Of a DNA stretch of 64,000 nt, positions 35,653-46,130 are shown one piece after another; the stretch's first letter is position 1; each line of letters starts with the position of its first letter. Below the pieces are notes generated by a model that saw nothing but the letters and a program-made list of their open reading frames with translations, was not told the origin of the DNA and did not search any database. Location: the NCBI RefSeq assembly GCF_001293565.1, contig NZ_JXMU01000010.1, forward strand, positions 62,001-126,000, written 5' to 3'. The DNA comes from Ahrensia marina. Lineage in GTDB: Bacteria; Pseudomonadota; Alphaproteobacteria; Rhizobiales; Rhizobiaceae. The translations under genes were made by a program, and so were the position numbers.

Positions 35653-36275
35653 GCTTCACCCTTCGGCGTAGATGGTTTGGCTGCTGTCTTCTTGGCTGTG
35701 GTTTTGCGTTTTGCCGTTTTCGTAGGCGCACTTTTCGCTGCTGTTGCAGCTTTTGGCTTGGCAACCGGTTTCTTAGCGGCCGTCGACTTTGCAACAGTCG
35801 ATTTTTTTGCCGGAGCCTTTTTGGCGGGCGCTTTTTTGGCTGATGCTTTTTTAGCCGGAGCCTCTACTTCAGCAGCAGCATTTTCAGTCACCTTTGTATC
35901 AGCACGGTTAATCTGCGCATTGACAGCTTTTGTGCCTTCAATATCTGCCTGTGCGGCGTCATCGACTGATTTTGCCACACCTTTAAGCTCATCATTGATA
36001 TCACGCCCAACCTCGCTGAGCGGGTTCAGCGCATCTTTGATCTTGCTGCGTGGGTCCATGCCGCGCACATCACTGGCGAGCGTTTTAAGCTCATCAAGTT
36101 CCGCTTCCGATAAAGCATCATCGAATTGCTTGCGAAAATCACCGGCCATTTTGCGCGCGCTGCCTAATGTTTTTGAAAAGCCGCGCAATACACGCGGCAA
36201 ATCCTTCGGTCCAACCACAACGATCAGAACGATGGCAATAAGCAGTAATTCGGTCCAGCCAAAATCAGGCAGCAT
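35649..36275 (-). CDS. tatB: Sec-independent protein translocase TatB with Lys/Ala-rich tail
   Basis: A 208-residue protein: one N-terminal membrane helix (MLPDFGWTELLLIAIVLIVV) with VGPKDLPRVLRGF, an amphipathic helix, then a tail of about 65 residues made largely of Lys, Ala, Pro and Thr (repeated KKAPAKK/AKK units) like histone H1. TatB with TatC forms the substrate receptor. The tail is an extension beyond the conserved core; similar low-complexity tails occur in other alphaproteobacteria. Confidence 0.93.
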   Translation of the reverse strand: MLPDFGWTELLLIAIVLIVVVGPKDLPRVLRGFSKTLGSARKMAGDFRKQFDDALSEAELDELKTLASDVRGMDPRSKIKDALNPLSEVGRDINDELKGVAKSVDDAAQADIEGTKAVNAQINRADTKVTENAAAEVEAPAKKASAKKAPAKKAPAKKSTVAKSTAAKKPVAKPKAATAAKSAPTKTAKRKTTAKKTAAKPSTPKGEA

Positions 36276-36308
36276 ATCTTAAGCTTTGCAGATTTAAGGT
36301 TGAAGCAA

Positions 36309-36548
36309 TTAGCTTTTTTTCGAAGTCGTTTTAACGGCTTCGACGCCGTCTTCAGCTTTATGCTCAACGGTTTTCGCAGAATCTTCAGCGGCGTTTTTCG
36401 CATCATCCGCTTCATCGGCCATGCCTTTTTTGAAGCTTTTAATGCCTTTCGCAACATCACCCATCAATTCAGGGATTTTGCCGCGGCCGAACAGCAACAA
36501 CACAATCACCAAAACGATGACCCACTGCCACCAACCTGTAATACCCAT
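36309..36548 (-). CDS. tatA: Sec-independent protein translocase TatA
   Basis: A 79-residue protein with a single membrane helix ([19 protein letters not shown]) followed by [19 protein letters not shown], the typical FGxxKxPEL hinge and amphipathic helix. It forms the transport channel or weakens the membrane in the Tat pathway. First gene of the tatABC unit. Confidence 0.95.
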   Translation of the reverse strand: MGITGWWQWVIVLVIVLLLFGRGKIPELMGDVAKGIKSFKKGMADEADDAKNAAEDSAKTVEHKAEDGVEAVKTTSKKS

Positions 36549-36611
36549 GACTTAATCTCCCAAAATTTTCTATACTGGCATTAAACTGCCAGACGTAATC
36601 TTACAAATTAT

Positions 36612-37718
36612 TTAAGCGTTATCGTCGGTAGTTTCAAACAGCATAATGTCGTTATTTCGCACTTTTATAACTACGTCTTTAGCATCATATGGCAATTCGT
36701 CTGCACGAATGCGCGCGCGTAGCGGTTCATCAACCCCTGACACCGCTAGACTAAGCTGTTCGAAATCACCTAAAAAGCGTCTGGCCGTCACGCGGCCCAG
36801 CACACCTGTGTCTTCTTTTTTAGCGGCGCTGACCTCAATACCTGTCGTCCGCACGGCAATTTTCACATTCCGCGCCGGCCCATTATCGGCAACGGGTAGA
36901 ACACCAAGCGGGGTGTCAGCCACGCCATTATTGACCACGCCATCAAATACATTCAGTTCTGCAAAAAAACTCGCCACAAACAAATCACGCGGCGCACGGT
37001 ACATTTCGCCCGATGTTCCCACCTGAACGATCTTGCCGTCATTGAGCAGTGCGATACGGTCCCCCATCCGCATCGCTTCTTCCGCATCATGGGTCACAAC
37101 GATGGTTGTCGCCCGTGTTTCACGCAAAATTGCGAGTGTTTCTGCGCGTATGGAATCTTTCAGCCGTGTATCCAGACCGGAAAACGGTTCATCCATCAGC
37201 ATAACCGACGGGCGCGGCGCCAAAGCACGGGCCAGCGCAGCCCGCTGCTGTTCGCCGCCGGATAGTACATCAGGGTAAGAATTTACATGGTGTTCAAGCC
37301 CGACACGCCGGATCGCGTTCAGCGCTTCCTGTTTGGACATCACTTTCGACATCGTCGTCAGACCAAAGCGGACATTGTCCAATATGGTCATATGCGGAAA
37401 AAGCGCAAAATCCTGAAACATCAATCCGATGGAACGCTTCTCAGGCGGCAGAAAAACCTTCTCGCTGGCAATTTCGCGCCCGTTCATAAATACAATGCCA
37501 GATGTTTGAGGTTCAAGACCGGCTGCAACGCGAAGCAGCGACGTTTTGCCGGAACCGGACGGTCCCAGGAGGCAGATCACCTCTCCAGGCTGAATATGCA
37601 GATCAATGCCTTGCAAAATATGCTTGTCGCCATAATGCAGATGCAAATCGCGAAACATAAGCTCGGCAGCAAATGATACACCCGTACGGGCAGCATTTTG
37701 AGAAGTCGCCGGAGCCAT
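36612..37718 (-). CDS. ABC transporter ATP-binding protein (FbpC/PotA-like) without nearby permease
   Basis: A 368-residue ATPase with Walker A GPSGSGKTSLL, Q-loop MFQDFALFPH, signature LSGGEQQRAALARALAP, Walker B VMLMDEPFSGLD and H-loop VVTHDAEEAM. The C-terminal 120 residues form a TOBE-like domain (VKIAVRTTGIEVS). This is the build of ferric-iron and spermidine importers. No permease or binding protein gene is in the window, so its partners are encoded elsewhere or it is an orphan. It lies between scpB and tatA. Confidence 0.85.
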   Translation of the reverse strand: MAPATSQNAARTGVSFAAELMFRDLHLHYGDKHILQGIDLHIQPGEVICLLGPSGSGKTSLLRVAAGLEPQTSGIVFMNGREIASEKVFLPPEKRSIGLMFQDFALFPHMTILDNVRFGLTTMSKVMSKQEALNAIRRVGLEHHVNSYPDVLSGGEQQRAALARALAPRPSVMLMDEPFSGLDTRLKDSIRAETLAILRETRATTIVVTHDAEEAMRMGDRIALLNDGKIVQVGTSGEMYRAPRDLFVASFFAELNVFDGVVNNGVADTPLGVLPVADNGPARNVKIAVRTTGIEVSAAKKEDTGVLGRVTARRFLGDFEQLSLAVSGVDEPLRARIRADELPYDAKDVVIKVRNNDIMLFETTDDNA

Positions 37719-37810
37719 TATTTGCCGTTCATTATCTTGCAGGTTGGAGAAGTTGAGGCTTAAGGTCAGCTTATAGCCTTAAAAAGCCCTGCCATGTCAA
37801 TCAAACTTGA

Positions 37811-38554
37811 TCAATCATCTTGCGCCATCGGCGTTAACAGCCCGAGTTCTTCTAGGTCAATATCACCCAGTTCCTCTTCCTCATCAGTCAAGGCATCAGG
37901 ATCAATGCTTGGCATAGGCACAGAGAAGCCCGCAGGCATACGCGCAGACAAAAGCCCTGCCGCCTTTAGCTCTTCCATGCCCGGCAAATCACGTATTTCG
38001 CCAAGTCCGAAATGATCCATAAACTCAAGGGTTGTACCATATGTTACAGGGCGACCCGGCGTTTTGCGCCTTCCGCGCAATTTGATCCAGCCTGTCTCCA
38101 AAAGCACATCAAGTGTGCCTTTTGAGGTTTCCACACCGCGAATTTCTTCCATTTCGGCCCGTGTAACCGGCTGATGATAAGCAATAATCGCCAAAACTTC
38201 GAGCGCAGCACGCGACAATTTGCGTTGCTGCACCTGTTCGCGTTGCATAAGAAACGAAAGATCTCCGGCCGTGCGGAATGCCCATGCATTGTCGACACGC
38301 ACCAGATTAACGCCCCGTGTTTCATAAGACTCGGCAAGCGCTTTCATGACATTTGGCACATTCACACCATCTGGCAACCGGTCTGATAAAGCTTTTTCAG
38401 TGACAGGTTGCGCCGATGCAAAAACCAAAGCTTCGGCCATGCGCATCGCTTCTTTGGTTGCGAAATCAGTTACATGTCCCTCAGCCGAATCTTCATCGGC
38501 GTTTTGATCTTCCATGATGTACGGTTTTGAGCTCTCGTTCATATTATCCATCAT
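37811..38554 (-). CDS. scpB: Segregation and condensation protein B
   Basis: A 247-residue protein made of two winged helices: RMAEALVFASAQPVTEKAL near residue 36 and KLSRAALEVLAIIAYHQPVT with VETSKGTLDVLLETGWI. It has an acidic C-terminal tail. ScpB joins Smc and ScpA in condensin. Its ATG overlaps the scpA stop (ATGA). Confidence 0.95.
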   Translation of the reverse strand: MMDNMNESSKPYIMEDQNADEDSAEGHVTDFATKEAMRMAEALVFASAQPVTEKALSDRLPDGVNVPNVMKALAESYETRGVNLVRVDNAWAFRTAGDLSFLMQREQVQQRKLSRAALEVLAIIAYHQPVTRAEMEEIRGVETSKGTLDVLLETGWIKLRGRRKTPGRPVTYGTTLEFMDHFGLGEIRDLPGMEELKAAGLLSARMPAGFSVPMPSIDPDALTDEEEELGDIDLEELGLLTPMAQDD

Positions 38555-39426
38555 ATGGCAGCCTCGGCAGTGCTATCCTTGGCAGCAGTCGTATCACGCA
38601 GATAAATCGGCGCAAAATGCTTGTCCTGACGTATGTCCAGAACACCTTCGCGCGCAAGTTCCAGGCTGGCGGCAAATCCGCTCGCAATCGCCGTGCGCCG
38701 CTCTTTTGCGGTCGGAATATAGGCAATAAAGAAGCTGTCCAGCGCGGTCCAATCGCTCATATTCCCGATTAAACGCTGCAATATTGTGCGCGCATCCTTC
38801 AGCGACCATACAGGGCGGCGTTCGATGGCATAATCGTCATTCATGGCGTGGCGCTGGCGACCGCCGGCATAAGCGGCAAGTAGATCATAAAGAGACGCGG
38901 AAAATTCCGTACGCTTTTCCAGAACGACTGTCTCCGGCATACCGCGGGCAAACACATCGCGGCCAAGCCTGTTGCGATTGACCAGCTTGGAAGCCGCGTC
39001 ACGCATCGCCTCAAGGCGCTGCAACCGGTATTGCAAGATTGCAGCCATTTCTTCACCGGTCGGTTCGTCATCGCTGGCCGGCTTGGGAATAAGCAGCTTT
39101 GATTTCAGGAAAGCGAGCCATGCCGCCATAACCAGATAGTCTGCGGCAAGTTCGATGCGTATTTTCTTGGCCCGCTCGATAAAGTTCAGATATTGCCGCA
39201 CCAGTTCAAGCACAGAAATCTGCGTCAAATCCACTTTCTGATTGCGCGCAAGATGCAGCAAAAGGTCCATCGGACCTTCAAACCCGTCAACATCGACCAC
39301 CAAAGCTTCTTCATTGGTAAGGCGTTCTGGGCCATTATCCTGCCAAACAGCATCCATCGGCACCGCTTTGCCGTTCTTGGCATTACGCGAACCTTCAGCC
39401 GTTTTTTTTGCACCTTGCTGTGCCAT
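38551..39426 (-). CDS. scpA: Segregation and condensation protein A
   Basis: A 291-residue kleisin. A Lys/Ala-rich leader is followed by DGFEGPMDLLLHLARNQK and VDLTQISVLELVRQYLNFIE (N-terminal Smc-binding region), YLVMAAWLAFLKSKLLIP, and a C-terminal winged helix. ATG 39426 is preferred (AAGGAAA upstream) over a TTG six codons earlier. It is coupled to scpB and downstream of nagZ, a standard rhizobial order. Confidence 0.94.
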   Translation of the reverse strand: MAQQGAKKTAEGSRNAKNGKAVPMDAVWQDNGPERLTNEEALVVDVDGFEGPMDLLLHLARNQKVDLTQISVLELVRQYLNFIERAKKIRIELAADYLVMAAWLAFLKSKLLIPKPASDDEPTGEEMAAILQYRLQRLEAMRDAASKLVNRNRLGRDVFARGMPETVVLEKRTEFSASLYDLLAAYAGGRQRHAMNDDYAIERRPVWSLKDARTILQRLIGNMSDWTALDSFFIAYIPTAKERRTAIASGFAASLELAREGVLDIRQDKHFAPIYLRDTTAAKDSTAEAAI

Positions 39427-39480
39427 GCAGCCACTTTCCTTCAACGCTTCGTAAAAAGCGCATCAAGCCAGTGAGCATGA

Positions 39481-40506
39481 TTAGGCGTAAGCGCTCACCA
39501 GCGCATTGAATTCTTCACGCAGAACTACCGTTTCTTCAGCAGCTTTTTGTGACGCTTTCAGCAAATCTGTTGCGGCATTGGCCCGTTCCAAAGACCTACC
39601 TGATAATGTAGGCGCGACCTCGTAAACCGGCAACATCTCGTGCATAGCGCCATTGCAATGTAGTACAACATCGCAGCCCGCTGCAAAGGATGCTTGCGCT
39701 CTATCACAGAAATCCCCAGAAAGTGCATGCATAGACAGATCATCGGTCATCAAAAGGCCGTCAAATCCAATTTCACCGCGAATTATAGTGTCTATCACAT
39801 GTTTTGATGTCGTTGCCGGTGCTTTGGCGTCCAGCGCTGTGTAAATAACATGCGCGGTCATGGCCATTGGCATATCTTTAAGCTGCTTAAACGGCTCGAA
39901 ATCATGTGCGCTAAGATCTTCAAGGCTCGTATCGACAACCGGCAGATCTTTATGACTGTCAACCAGTGCGCGGCCATGGCCAGGAATATGTTTGATTACA
40001 GGCAGAACACCGCCTCCAAGCAATCCTTTTGCCGCAGCCAGCCCCATATCCGCAACAGCCTGCGGCGTATGGCCATAAGCGCGGTTTCCAATGACATCAT
40101 GCGCGCCTTCGATCGGTACATCCAGAACAGGCAAACAGTCCGCATTGATGCCAAGCGGCAAAAGGTCAGCGGCATGTAGTTTGGACATCATATGTGCCAC
40201 GCGCATGCCTTCGTCTTTGTCTTTTTTGTATATTTCGCCCAAGACCGCACCGGAAGGGTAGTTTTGCGTGATCGGCGCCTTGATGCGCTGAACCCTTCCA
40301 CCTTCCTGATCAATGAATACCGGTGCATTGTCGCGGCCAACAATCTGTCTGAAATGTGCAGTTATTGCGCGTATCTCGTCAGCAGTACCGATATTGCGCG
40401 CAAACAGGATAAGCCCCCAAGGCTTATGCTCTTTCATCATTGCAATTTCTTCATCGGTAAATGCAGTTGTTGCACAACCAACAATCATGGCCTTTGCATC
40501 GGTCAT
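39481..40506 (-). CDS. nagZ: Beta-N-acetylhexosaminidase (NagZ)
   Basis: A 341-residue glycoside hydrolase family 3 enzyme with FIDQEGGRVQRIK near residue 64, VIKHIPGHGRALVDSHKDLP (the KHFPGHG loop with catalytic His) near 165, and GFDGLLMTDDLSMHAL with the nucleophile Asp near 248. It removes GlcNAc from cytoplasmic muropeptides during peptidoglycan recycling. It follows the SPOR gene. Confidence 0.94.
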   Translation of the reverse strand: MTDAKAMIVGCATTAFTDEEIAMMKEHKPWGLILFARNIGTADEIRAITAHFRQIVGRDNAPVFIDQEGGRVQRIKAPITQNYPSGAVLGEIYKKDKDEGMRVAHMMSKLHAADLLPLGINADCLPVLDVPIEGAHDVIGNRAYGHTPQAVADMGLAAAKGLLGGGVLPVIKHIPGHGRALVDSHKDLPVVDTSLEDLSAHDFEPFKQLKDMPMAMTAHVIYTALDAKAPATTSKHVIDTIIRGEIGFDGLLMTDDLSMHALSGDFCDRAQASFAAGCDVVLHCNGAMHEMLPVYEVAPTLSGRSLERANAATDLLKASQKAAEETVVLREEFNALVSAYA

Positions 40507-40570
40507 GGTAATCCCTTCGATTTTACAAAATATATGGGCGGCACATTGGCCGCCCGAAAAAGTGTGATGA

Positions 40571-42934
40571 TCAGCGTGTTACGAAACAACTTCCGCCAGC
40601 AGATTTGATTTGCCCGCAAAGCGTATTGGCCTCTGCGCGGCTGTCTGCGCCAACGCGAACGCGGTAATAAGTACCTTTGCCTTCAATCTCGGCTCTGCGG
40701 ATCACAAGGCTGCGCCCGCCAAGGACATTGCCGAACCGGTTTGTAAGCGCGCGCGCAGACTGCTGTGCATCCGCTTCTGACGGCAGTGATGCCATTTGCA
40801 CTGAAAATGGCGTCGATGGCGCTTCCGTGGCAACAGTCGGTGCAGGCGCGGAGGCAACCTGGGTTTGCTCCTGATTGACGATATTAACCGGCTGGTCCTT
40901 TGGCCGTTCAGCAATTTGCGTCGGCGAAATCGTTTTTGTTTGAACCGTGCGCGTTGGTAAGGCTGGAGTAGCTTCAGAAGCTTCCGGCGCTGACGTTTCA
41001 TCAGATGTCGCGGCAGCTGTTGCAACCGGCTCGCTGGCCGTTTCACTGCTTTCAACATTTACTGTTTCAGCAACAGGCACACCGCCAAGCTGTTCCGGCT
41101 CTACAGACGCAACCTCTTCGGCAGCGCTCGTTGATTGCGGCTCAATCGGCTCCGGTGTTGGCACAGCCTCGCGCTCGACCAGCGTACCATCCGGCCGGAC
41201 AACGAGAGTGCGTACTTTTCGCGGCGCAACCACAAATGGCGCAGCCTCGTTAGAAGAAGAATCTGTTGCAGAGGGCGCAAGTCTGTCTTCACCTTTTTGC
41301 AAGTCTTCACCATTCAAACTGCTTGGCAGTGCATTTTCCGGTACGGCGGCAATATCAACTGGCTCTTCAGACGTGGAGACCAGCTCTTCCTGCGCAGGCA
41401 CACCGGCTGATTCACTGAACACAGCACGGTCCTGATTAGGTACTTCCTTGCCGCCCGGATTTTCCGGCGCAACTTTAACAGGCTCGGAACTGGCTTTTAC
41501 CAATACTGGCCCGTCAGAAGTGCCTGCTCCACCACCTGAAAGCGCAAAAATGCCGATGGCGCCAACAATGGCGACACAGCCAAGAATAGCGGCAACCACA
41601 AGACCGCGCTTAACGGTTCTCGGCTGATCATAACCGGCACCGCCTACAGCTTCATTGTTATAGCCTTCATTGTCTTCGCTCAAGGAAACATTGGCATCAC
41701 CTGAACTACTGATATCATGGCTCACGAATTCGATATCTCGTGCGAGTTCGGCCTCAAAGCGCGTTTCATCGAATGCTTCATCATCGTTCGCCATGGCAGT
41801 TTCGCCGGCGCGGCGCGACAAAGCTGATGTCGCAGTTGCCGCAGCCGTGGTTGCAGCGGTCGCAGCAACAGGTGCGGCAGCGCCGGACCAGCTATCATCA
41901 TCTTCAAGAGAGACCTCATCAAAATCGATATTCAGCTCGTCTTCGAAATTATCAGAAAATTCCGCGTCGACATCCGGCAAATCCGGCACATCTATGGCGA
42001 CAGGACCATTATCATTGAACGCGGACATATCTGTGGTTTCCAGCACAGGCATTCCTGTCGAAGCAGACGCCTCTACCGGCTCATCAGCCTGTTCTGAAAA
42101 GATATTTTTGATTTCATTGTCAAACTGTTCGATATCCTGATCGACTGAAGACGACAGCGGCAAGGGCTGTTCGTAATCTTCTTCTGTTTGCTCTGGTTGT
42201 TGATCGGCTGCGGCTTCTGCAGAAGAATCCGACACAGCCAAATCATCCTCAAAGAACGCCGAAAACTCATCTTCAAGCGCATTGTCTTCCATCAAAGCAG
42301 CGCTTTCCGGCGCAGCATAATCTTGTGAAGGAACTTCCTCTTCAGGATATTGGTCGGCAACTTCACCTGATGGCTCAACATTTTCAGCACGATTTTCATA
42401 GATAGCAGGCTCTTCAGGCTGAATAGCTGTATGAAGCTGAACCGCCTCCAGTTCATCATCCATATTTTCAGAATAGTTGACGTCCGGCGTTGCATTTTCA
42501 AATTCGTGCGTTGCCAGAACAGGTTTTTCTGACGTGGCAGCAAGTTCTTCAGACACTTGTTCCGCATAGTCCGGCAGTTCCGTACCGACAGAAACATCGC
42601 CGCCCAACATCGCTGTCAGCTCATCTTCAAGCGACATGGCCGTTGGCGCAGCGTGAGCAGCTTCAACCGGCTCAGGCGCAACAGGCTCGTGCGCAGCCTC
42701 AGGGCTTTCTTCAACCTGCGCTTCTTCCGCATTATCTTCGTAGTGTTCGACGCTTAATTCAGCCAGTAGCGCGTCTTCAAGGTCAATCTGTGGATCGATC
42801 TGAGCAGAATCCGGTTGAGGCTGCTCATCATCAATCCCCATAATGCGCGACAATTCAAAGAGCGGATCATCGCTCCTGATATCCGCTTCGTTCGTTTCAT
42901 CCTGTGAAACGCTTCGCGTTGCTGCATCTGTCAT
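40571..42934 (-). CDS. SPOR-domain protein with long acidic N-terminal region
   Basis: About 787 residues from ATG 42934 (a GTG three codons earlier is possible). Residues 1-440 are extremely acidic and low-complexity with no globular motif except short conserved DDELEA-like patches. A single membrane helix follows (GLVVAAILGCVAIVGAIGIFA, about 445-465), then a Pro/Glu/Ser-rich periplasmic linker and a C-terminal SPOR domain (PFSVQMASLPSEADAQQSAR, about 710-787) that binds denuded septal glycan. The layout suggests a cell-division or envelope protein with a large disordered cytoplasmic arm. Confidence 0.85.
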   Translation of the reverse strand: MTDAATRSVSQDETNEADIRSDDPLFELSRIMGIDDEQPQPDSAQIDPQIDLEDALLAELSVEHYEDNAEEAQVEESPEAAHEPVAPEPVEAAHAAPTAMSLEDELTAMLGGDVSVGTELPDYAEQVSEELAATSEKPVLATHEFENATPDVNYSENMDDELEAVQLHTAIQPEEPAIYENRAENVEPSGEVADQYPEEEVPSQDYAAPESAALMEDNALEDEFSAFFEDDLAVSDSSAEAAADQQPEQTEEDYEQPLPLSSSVDQDIEQFDNEIKNIFSEQADEPVEASASTGMPVLETTDMSAFNDNGPVAIDVPDLPDVDAEFSDNFEDELNIDFDEVSLEDDDSWSGAAAPVAATAATTAAATATSALSRRAGETAMANDDEAFDETRFEAELARDIEFVSHDISSSGDANVSLSEDNEGYNNEAVGGAGYDQPRTVKRGLVVAAILGCVAIVGAIGIFALSGGGAGTSDGPVLVKASSEPVKVAPENPGGKEVPNQDRAVFSESAGVPAQEELVSTSEEPVDIAAVPENALPSSLNGEDLQKGEDRLAPSATDSSSNEAAPFVVAPRKVRTLVVRPDGTLVEREAVPTPEPIEPQSTSAAEEVASVEPEQLGGVPVAETVNVESSETASEPVATAAATSDETSAPEASEATPALPTRTVQTKTISPTQIAERPKDQPVNIVNQEQTQVASAPAPTVATEAPSTPFSVQMASLPSEADAQQSARALTNRFGNVLGGRSLVIRRAEIEGKGTYYRVRVGADSRAEANTLCGQIKSAGGSCFVTR

Positions 42935-43018
42935 TGCGGTCACCCAAACTCTTTACCCGTGGAAGTTTCCACTTAAATTGCGCAATACCAGCGTAATATG
43001 GGCAAAAAGTGGCCTAAA

Positions 43019-44764
43019 TCACCGCATTTCTTCCGGTGCGTCCACGCCCAATATTTCAAGACCAGAGCGCAGCACGTTCAAAACGCCCTGCACCAAGCCA
43101 AGTCTGGCAGAGGTCAATTGTGGATTGTTAACCTTAACAAACCGTAAGTGCTCATTATCGTTACCTTTGTTCCAATGTCCATGGAAACTATTGGCAAGCT
43201 CGTAAAGATAGAAAGCAATACGGTGGGGTTCCTGTGCCATAGCCGCAGCTTCAACGATACGCGGGAACTCGGCCAGTTTGCGAACAAGCGCAATTTCGCT
43301 CTCGTCATCCAGCATATGCAGCAATTCCAGGTCAGCGGAAATGCCCGGAATCTGCTCTTGCGCCTGCCTGAATACCGAATAACACCGTGCTGAAGCATAT
43401 TGCACATAAAACACCGGATTATCTTTTGACTGCTCTGTCACTTTGGCAAAGTCAAAATCAAGCGGCTCGGAACTTTTGCGGTAAACCATCATAAACCGCA
43501 CGGGATCGCGGCCAACCTCATCGACGACATCACGCAAAGTGACAAACTGCCCTGCCCGTTTGGACATTTTCACAGGCTCGCCATTGCGCAGCAGCTTCAC
43601 AAGCTGGCAAAGCAGTACGGTAAGCTCGACACTGTCATCAGAAACAGCGCGCGCCAATGCTTCCATCCGCTTGACATAGCCGCCATGATCAGCGCCAAGC
43701 ACGAAGATCATTTCTTCAAAGCCGCGCTCGAACTTATCAACGAAATAAGCAACATCAGCGGCAAAGTAGGTATAAGACCCGTCCGACTTCACAAGCGGCC
43801 GGTCAATATCATCACCCACTTCAGTTGATCTGAACAATACCTGCTCGCGGTCTTCCCAATCTTCCGGTAGCTGCCCCTTCGGCGGCGGCAGTGTGCCGCG
43901 ATAAACATGACCCTTCAGCGTCAAATCGTTCAATGCAGCTTTGATTTTTGTCGCATTATCTTCATGAACGGTGCGCTCGGAGAAGAACACATCATGATGC
44001 ACATTCAGCGCCGCCAGATCCTCACGGATCAACTTCATCATGGCATCGATGGCTGCATCCTTGATAATGGCAAGCGCATCTTCTTCGCTTTTTTCTTTAA
44101 GCGTTTCGCCATATTGTTCGGCCAAAGCCTCGCCCAGCGGTACAAGATAATCGCCAGGATACAGCCCCTCAGGCATATCGCCAATCGCTTCGCCCAAAGC
44201 CTCGCGGTAGCGTAACATGACAGAACGGGCCAGCACATCAATCTGCACGCCGGCATCATTGATGTAATATTCTTTTACAACATCAAACCCGGCAAATTTC
44301 ATCAAATTGGCAAGCGTGTCACCGATAACCGCGCCGCGGCAATGTCCCACATGCATCGGGCCTGTCGGGTTGGCAGATACGAACTCGACATTGACTTTTT
44401 TGCCGCCGCCAACATTGGAGCGGCCATATTGCGCGCTTTCATCGGCCATCAATTTAAGCTGATTCAGCCAGAATTCGTTGGAAATGCGCAAATTCACAAA
44501 GCCGGGACCGGCAATCGATGTTTCAACGATATCAGCATCTTGATCTAAAATGCTCACAATTTTTTCCGCAAGCGCGCGCGGGTTTTCACCAACCTGCTTG
44601 GCAATAACCATTGCCGCATTGGTGGCAATATCGCCGTGAGAAGGATCGCGCGGCGGCTCTACATTGACACGTGCTGTTTCAAGCGGTCCGCCATCTCGGG
44701 TCTCCAACTGGAGGCCTTCAACAGCAGCAATCACCCGGTCGCGAAACGCGGAAAAGATATTCAT
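43019..44764 (-). CDS. argS: Arginine--tRNA ligase
   Basis: A 581-residue class I synthetase. It has an N-terminal Add-1 domain, the HIGH-type motif in [20 protein letters not shown] near residue 130, [29 protein letters not shown] as the KMSK region near 400, and a helical DALR anticodon-binding domain ending LGVDAPEEM. It needs tRNA to activate arginine. It lies between dgt and the SPOR gene on the same strand. Confidence 0.97.
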   Translation of the reverse strand: MNIFSAFRDRVIAAVEGLQLETRDGGPLETARVNVEPPRDPSHGDIATNAAMVIAKQVGENPRALAEKIVSILDQDADIVETSIAGPGFVNLRISNEFWLNQLKLMADESAQYGRSNVGGGKKVNVEFVSANPTGPMHVGHCRGAVIGDTLANLMKFAGFDVVKEYYINDAGVQIDVLARSVMLRYREALGEAIGDMPEGLYPGDYLVPLGEALAEQYGETLKEKSEEDALAIIKDAAIDAMMKLIREDLAALNVHHDVFFSERTVHEDNATKIKAALNDLTLKGHVYRGTLPPPKGQLPEDWEDREQVLFRSTEVGDDIDRPLVKSDGSYTYFAADVAYFVDKFERGFEEMIFVLGADHGGYVKRMEALARAVSDDSVELTVLLCQLVKLLRNGEPVKMSKRAGQFVTLRDVVDEVGRDPVRFMMVYRKSSEPLDFDFAKVTEQSKDNPVFYVQYASARCYSVFRQAQEQIPGISADLELLHMLDDESEIALVRKLAEFPRIVEAAAMAQEPHRIAFYLYELANSFHGHWNKGNDNEHLRFVKVNNPQLTSARLGLVQGVLNVLRSGLEILGVDAPEEMR

Positions 44765-44818
44765 GTCAACATTCCTGAAATTGTGAGACGCATATGCGTT
44801 TACTGTGTGTGGGCGCTG

Positions 44819-46033
44819 CTACCGCAATTCGGGCGTTTGGTCAAACAAGCGGCAATGTTCTGCATGGGCAAAATTGTCTGTCATACCCGCCAGAAAGTCC
44901 GATACGCGGTATGCAAGTGATTGCCGATCAAGTTTTGTTACGCGGTCAGCCCATTCCCCCCGCATTTCAGAAGGCGTTTGCATATAGCGGTCAAAAAGAT
45001 CGCGAATAATGTCTTCGGCTTGAGCGCGAACCCGCAAAACATTCTCATGGCGGTACATATTGGCGAACATAAAGCGCTTGAGCTCTTTTTCGCGTGTGTT
45101 CATCACAGACGAGAAAGACACGATGGTTTGTCCGACATTATAGATATCATCCACCGATTGAGGGTTGAGCAATCGGAGATTTTCTCCCGTCATGTGGATC
45201 ACATCCTCAACCATTGCCGTCATGACGCGGCGTGTGGTTTCGTGGCCCCGGCGTGTTTGATCAAGATCGGGATAGAGCCTATCGACAATGGCAAGCTGTT
45301 CGCCAACCAATTCAACTTCTTTTAAAAGATCAAAGGAAAGCAGTCCGGCACGCAAACCATCGTCAATATCATGCGTGTTATAGGCTATGTCATCGGCAAT
45401 CGCCGCGACTTGCGCTTCCAGACTGGCATAATTTGCCAGTTTTAGATCATTTTTTTGATTGTATGTTTCTATCGCCCGCGGCAACGGCTTGTCACCGAAA
45501 GGTTTTCCGCTTTCGTCAAGCAATGGGCCATTATGCTTCACAAGCCCTTCCAGACTTTCCCAAGTCAGGTTCAGGCCGTCGAATTCCGCATAACGGTGCT
45601 CTAATTCTGTCACAACCTTGAGCGCGTGGGCATTGTGATCAAACCCGCCATACTCGGCCATGAGTTCGCCCAAGACATCCTCGCCGGTATGCCCGAAAGG
45701 CGTATGACCGAAATCATGAACCAGCGCGATTGCTTCGGCCAGATCTTCATCCAGGCGGAACGCCCGCGCCAAAGCCCGTGCAATTTGAGCTACCTCGATC
45801 GTATGCGTCAGCCGCGTTCTGTAATGGTCGTCTTCATGGCTAAAAAACACCTGTGTCTTGTGCTTCAACCGGCGAAATGCGGTTGAGTGGACAATTCTGT
45901 CACGGTCGCGCTGAAAGGCAGTACGTGTCGGGCTTTCGCGTTCGGCGACCAGTCTTCCTTTGGATTTTTCAGGATTGCTTGCAAAAGACGCACGCGAACC
46001 GCCGCCAAAACCTATATCGTCGAACTGCACCAC
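44819..46033 (-). CDS. dgt: Deoxyguanosinetriphosphate triphosphohydrolase-like protein
   Basis: A 404-residue HD-domain hydrolase with [37 protein letters not shown] and [15 protein letters not shown] (metal-binding His/Asp) and [14 protein letters not shown]. These proteins split dNTPs into nucleosides and triphosphate. The start is one of two tandem GTG codons behind AGGACAGG. It is divergent from erpA. The start codon choice is the only doubt. Confidence 0.92.
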   Translation of the reverse strand: MVQFDDIGFGGGSRASFASNPEKSKGRLVAERESPTRTAFQRDRDRIVHSTAFRRLKHKTQVFFSHEDDHYRTRLTHTIEVAQIARALARAFRLDEDLAEAIALVHDFGHTPFGHTGEDVLGELMAEYGGFDHNAHALKVVTELEHRYAEFDGLNLTWESLEGLVKHNGPLLDESGKPFGDKPLPRAIETYNQKNDLKLANYASLEAQVAAIADDIAYNTHDIDDGLRAGLLSFDLLKEVELVGEQLAIVDRLYPDLDQTRRGHETTRRVMTAMVEDVIHMTGENLRLLNPQSVDDIYNVGQTIVSFSSVMNTREKELKRFMFANMYRHENVLRVRAQAEDIIRDLFDRYMQTPSEMRGEWADRVTKLDRQSLAYRVSDFLAGMTDNFAHAEHCRLFDQTPELR

Positions 46034-46130
46034 CGGAACCTGTCCTTATTCATGCCCCACACATGTTTAGTCTTACATATTGACCACAGCCCTCCGCGTC
46101 CATACCTATAGGATAAGAATGGAGCAAATC

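Noticed and set aside
35650-35870. Short repeats in tatB as a possible CRISPR-like array
   Set aside because: They are in-frame codon repeats of a Lys/Ala-rich protein tail with no regular spacer length.
40947-42140. Several plus-strand open frames of 90-160 codons
   Set aside because: They are antisense to the SPOR gene, whose biased Glu/Asp/Ala codons keep the opposite strand open.
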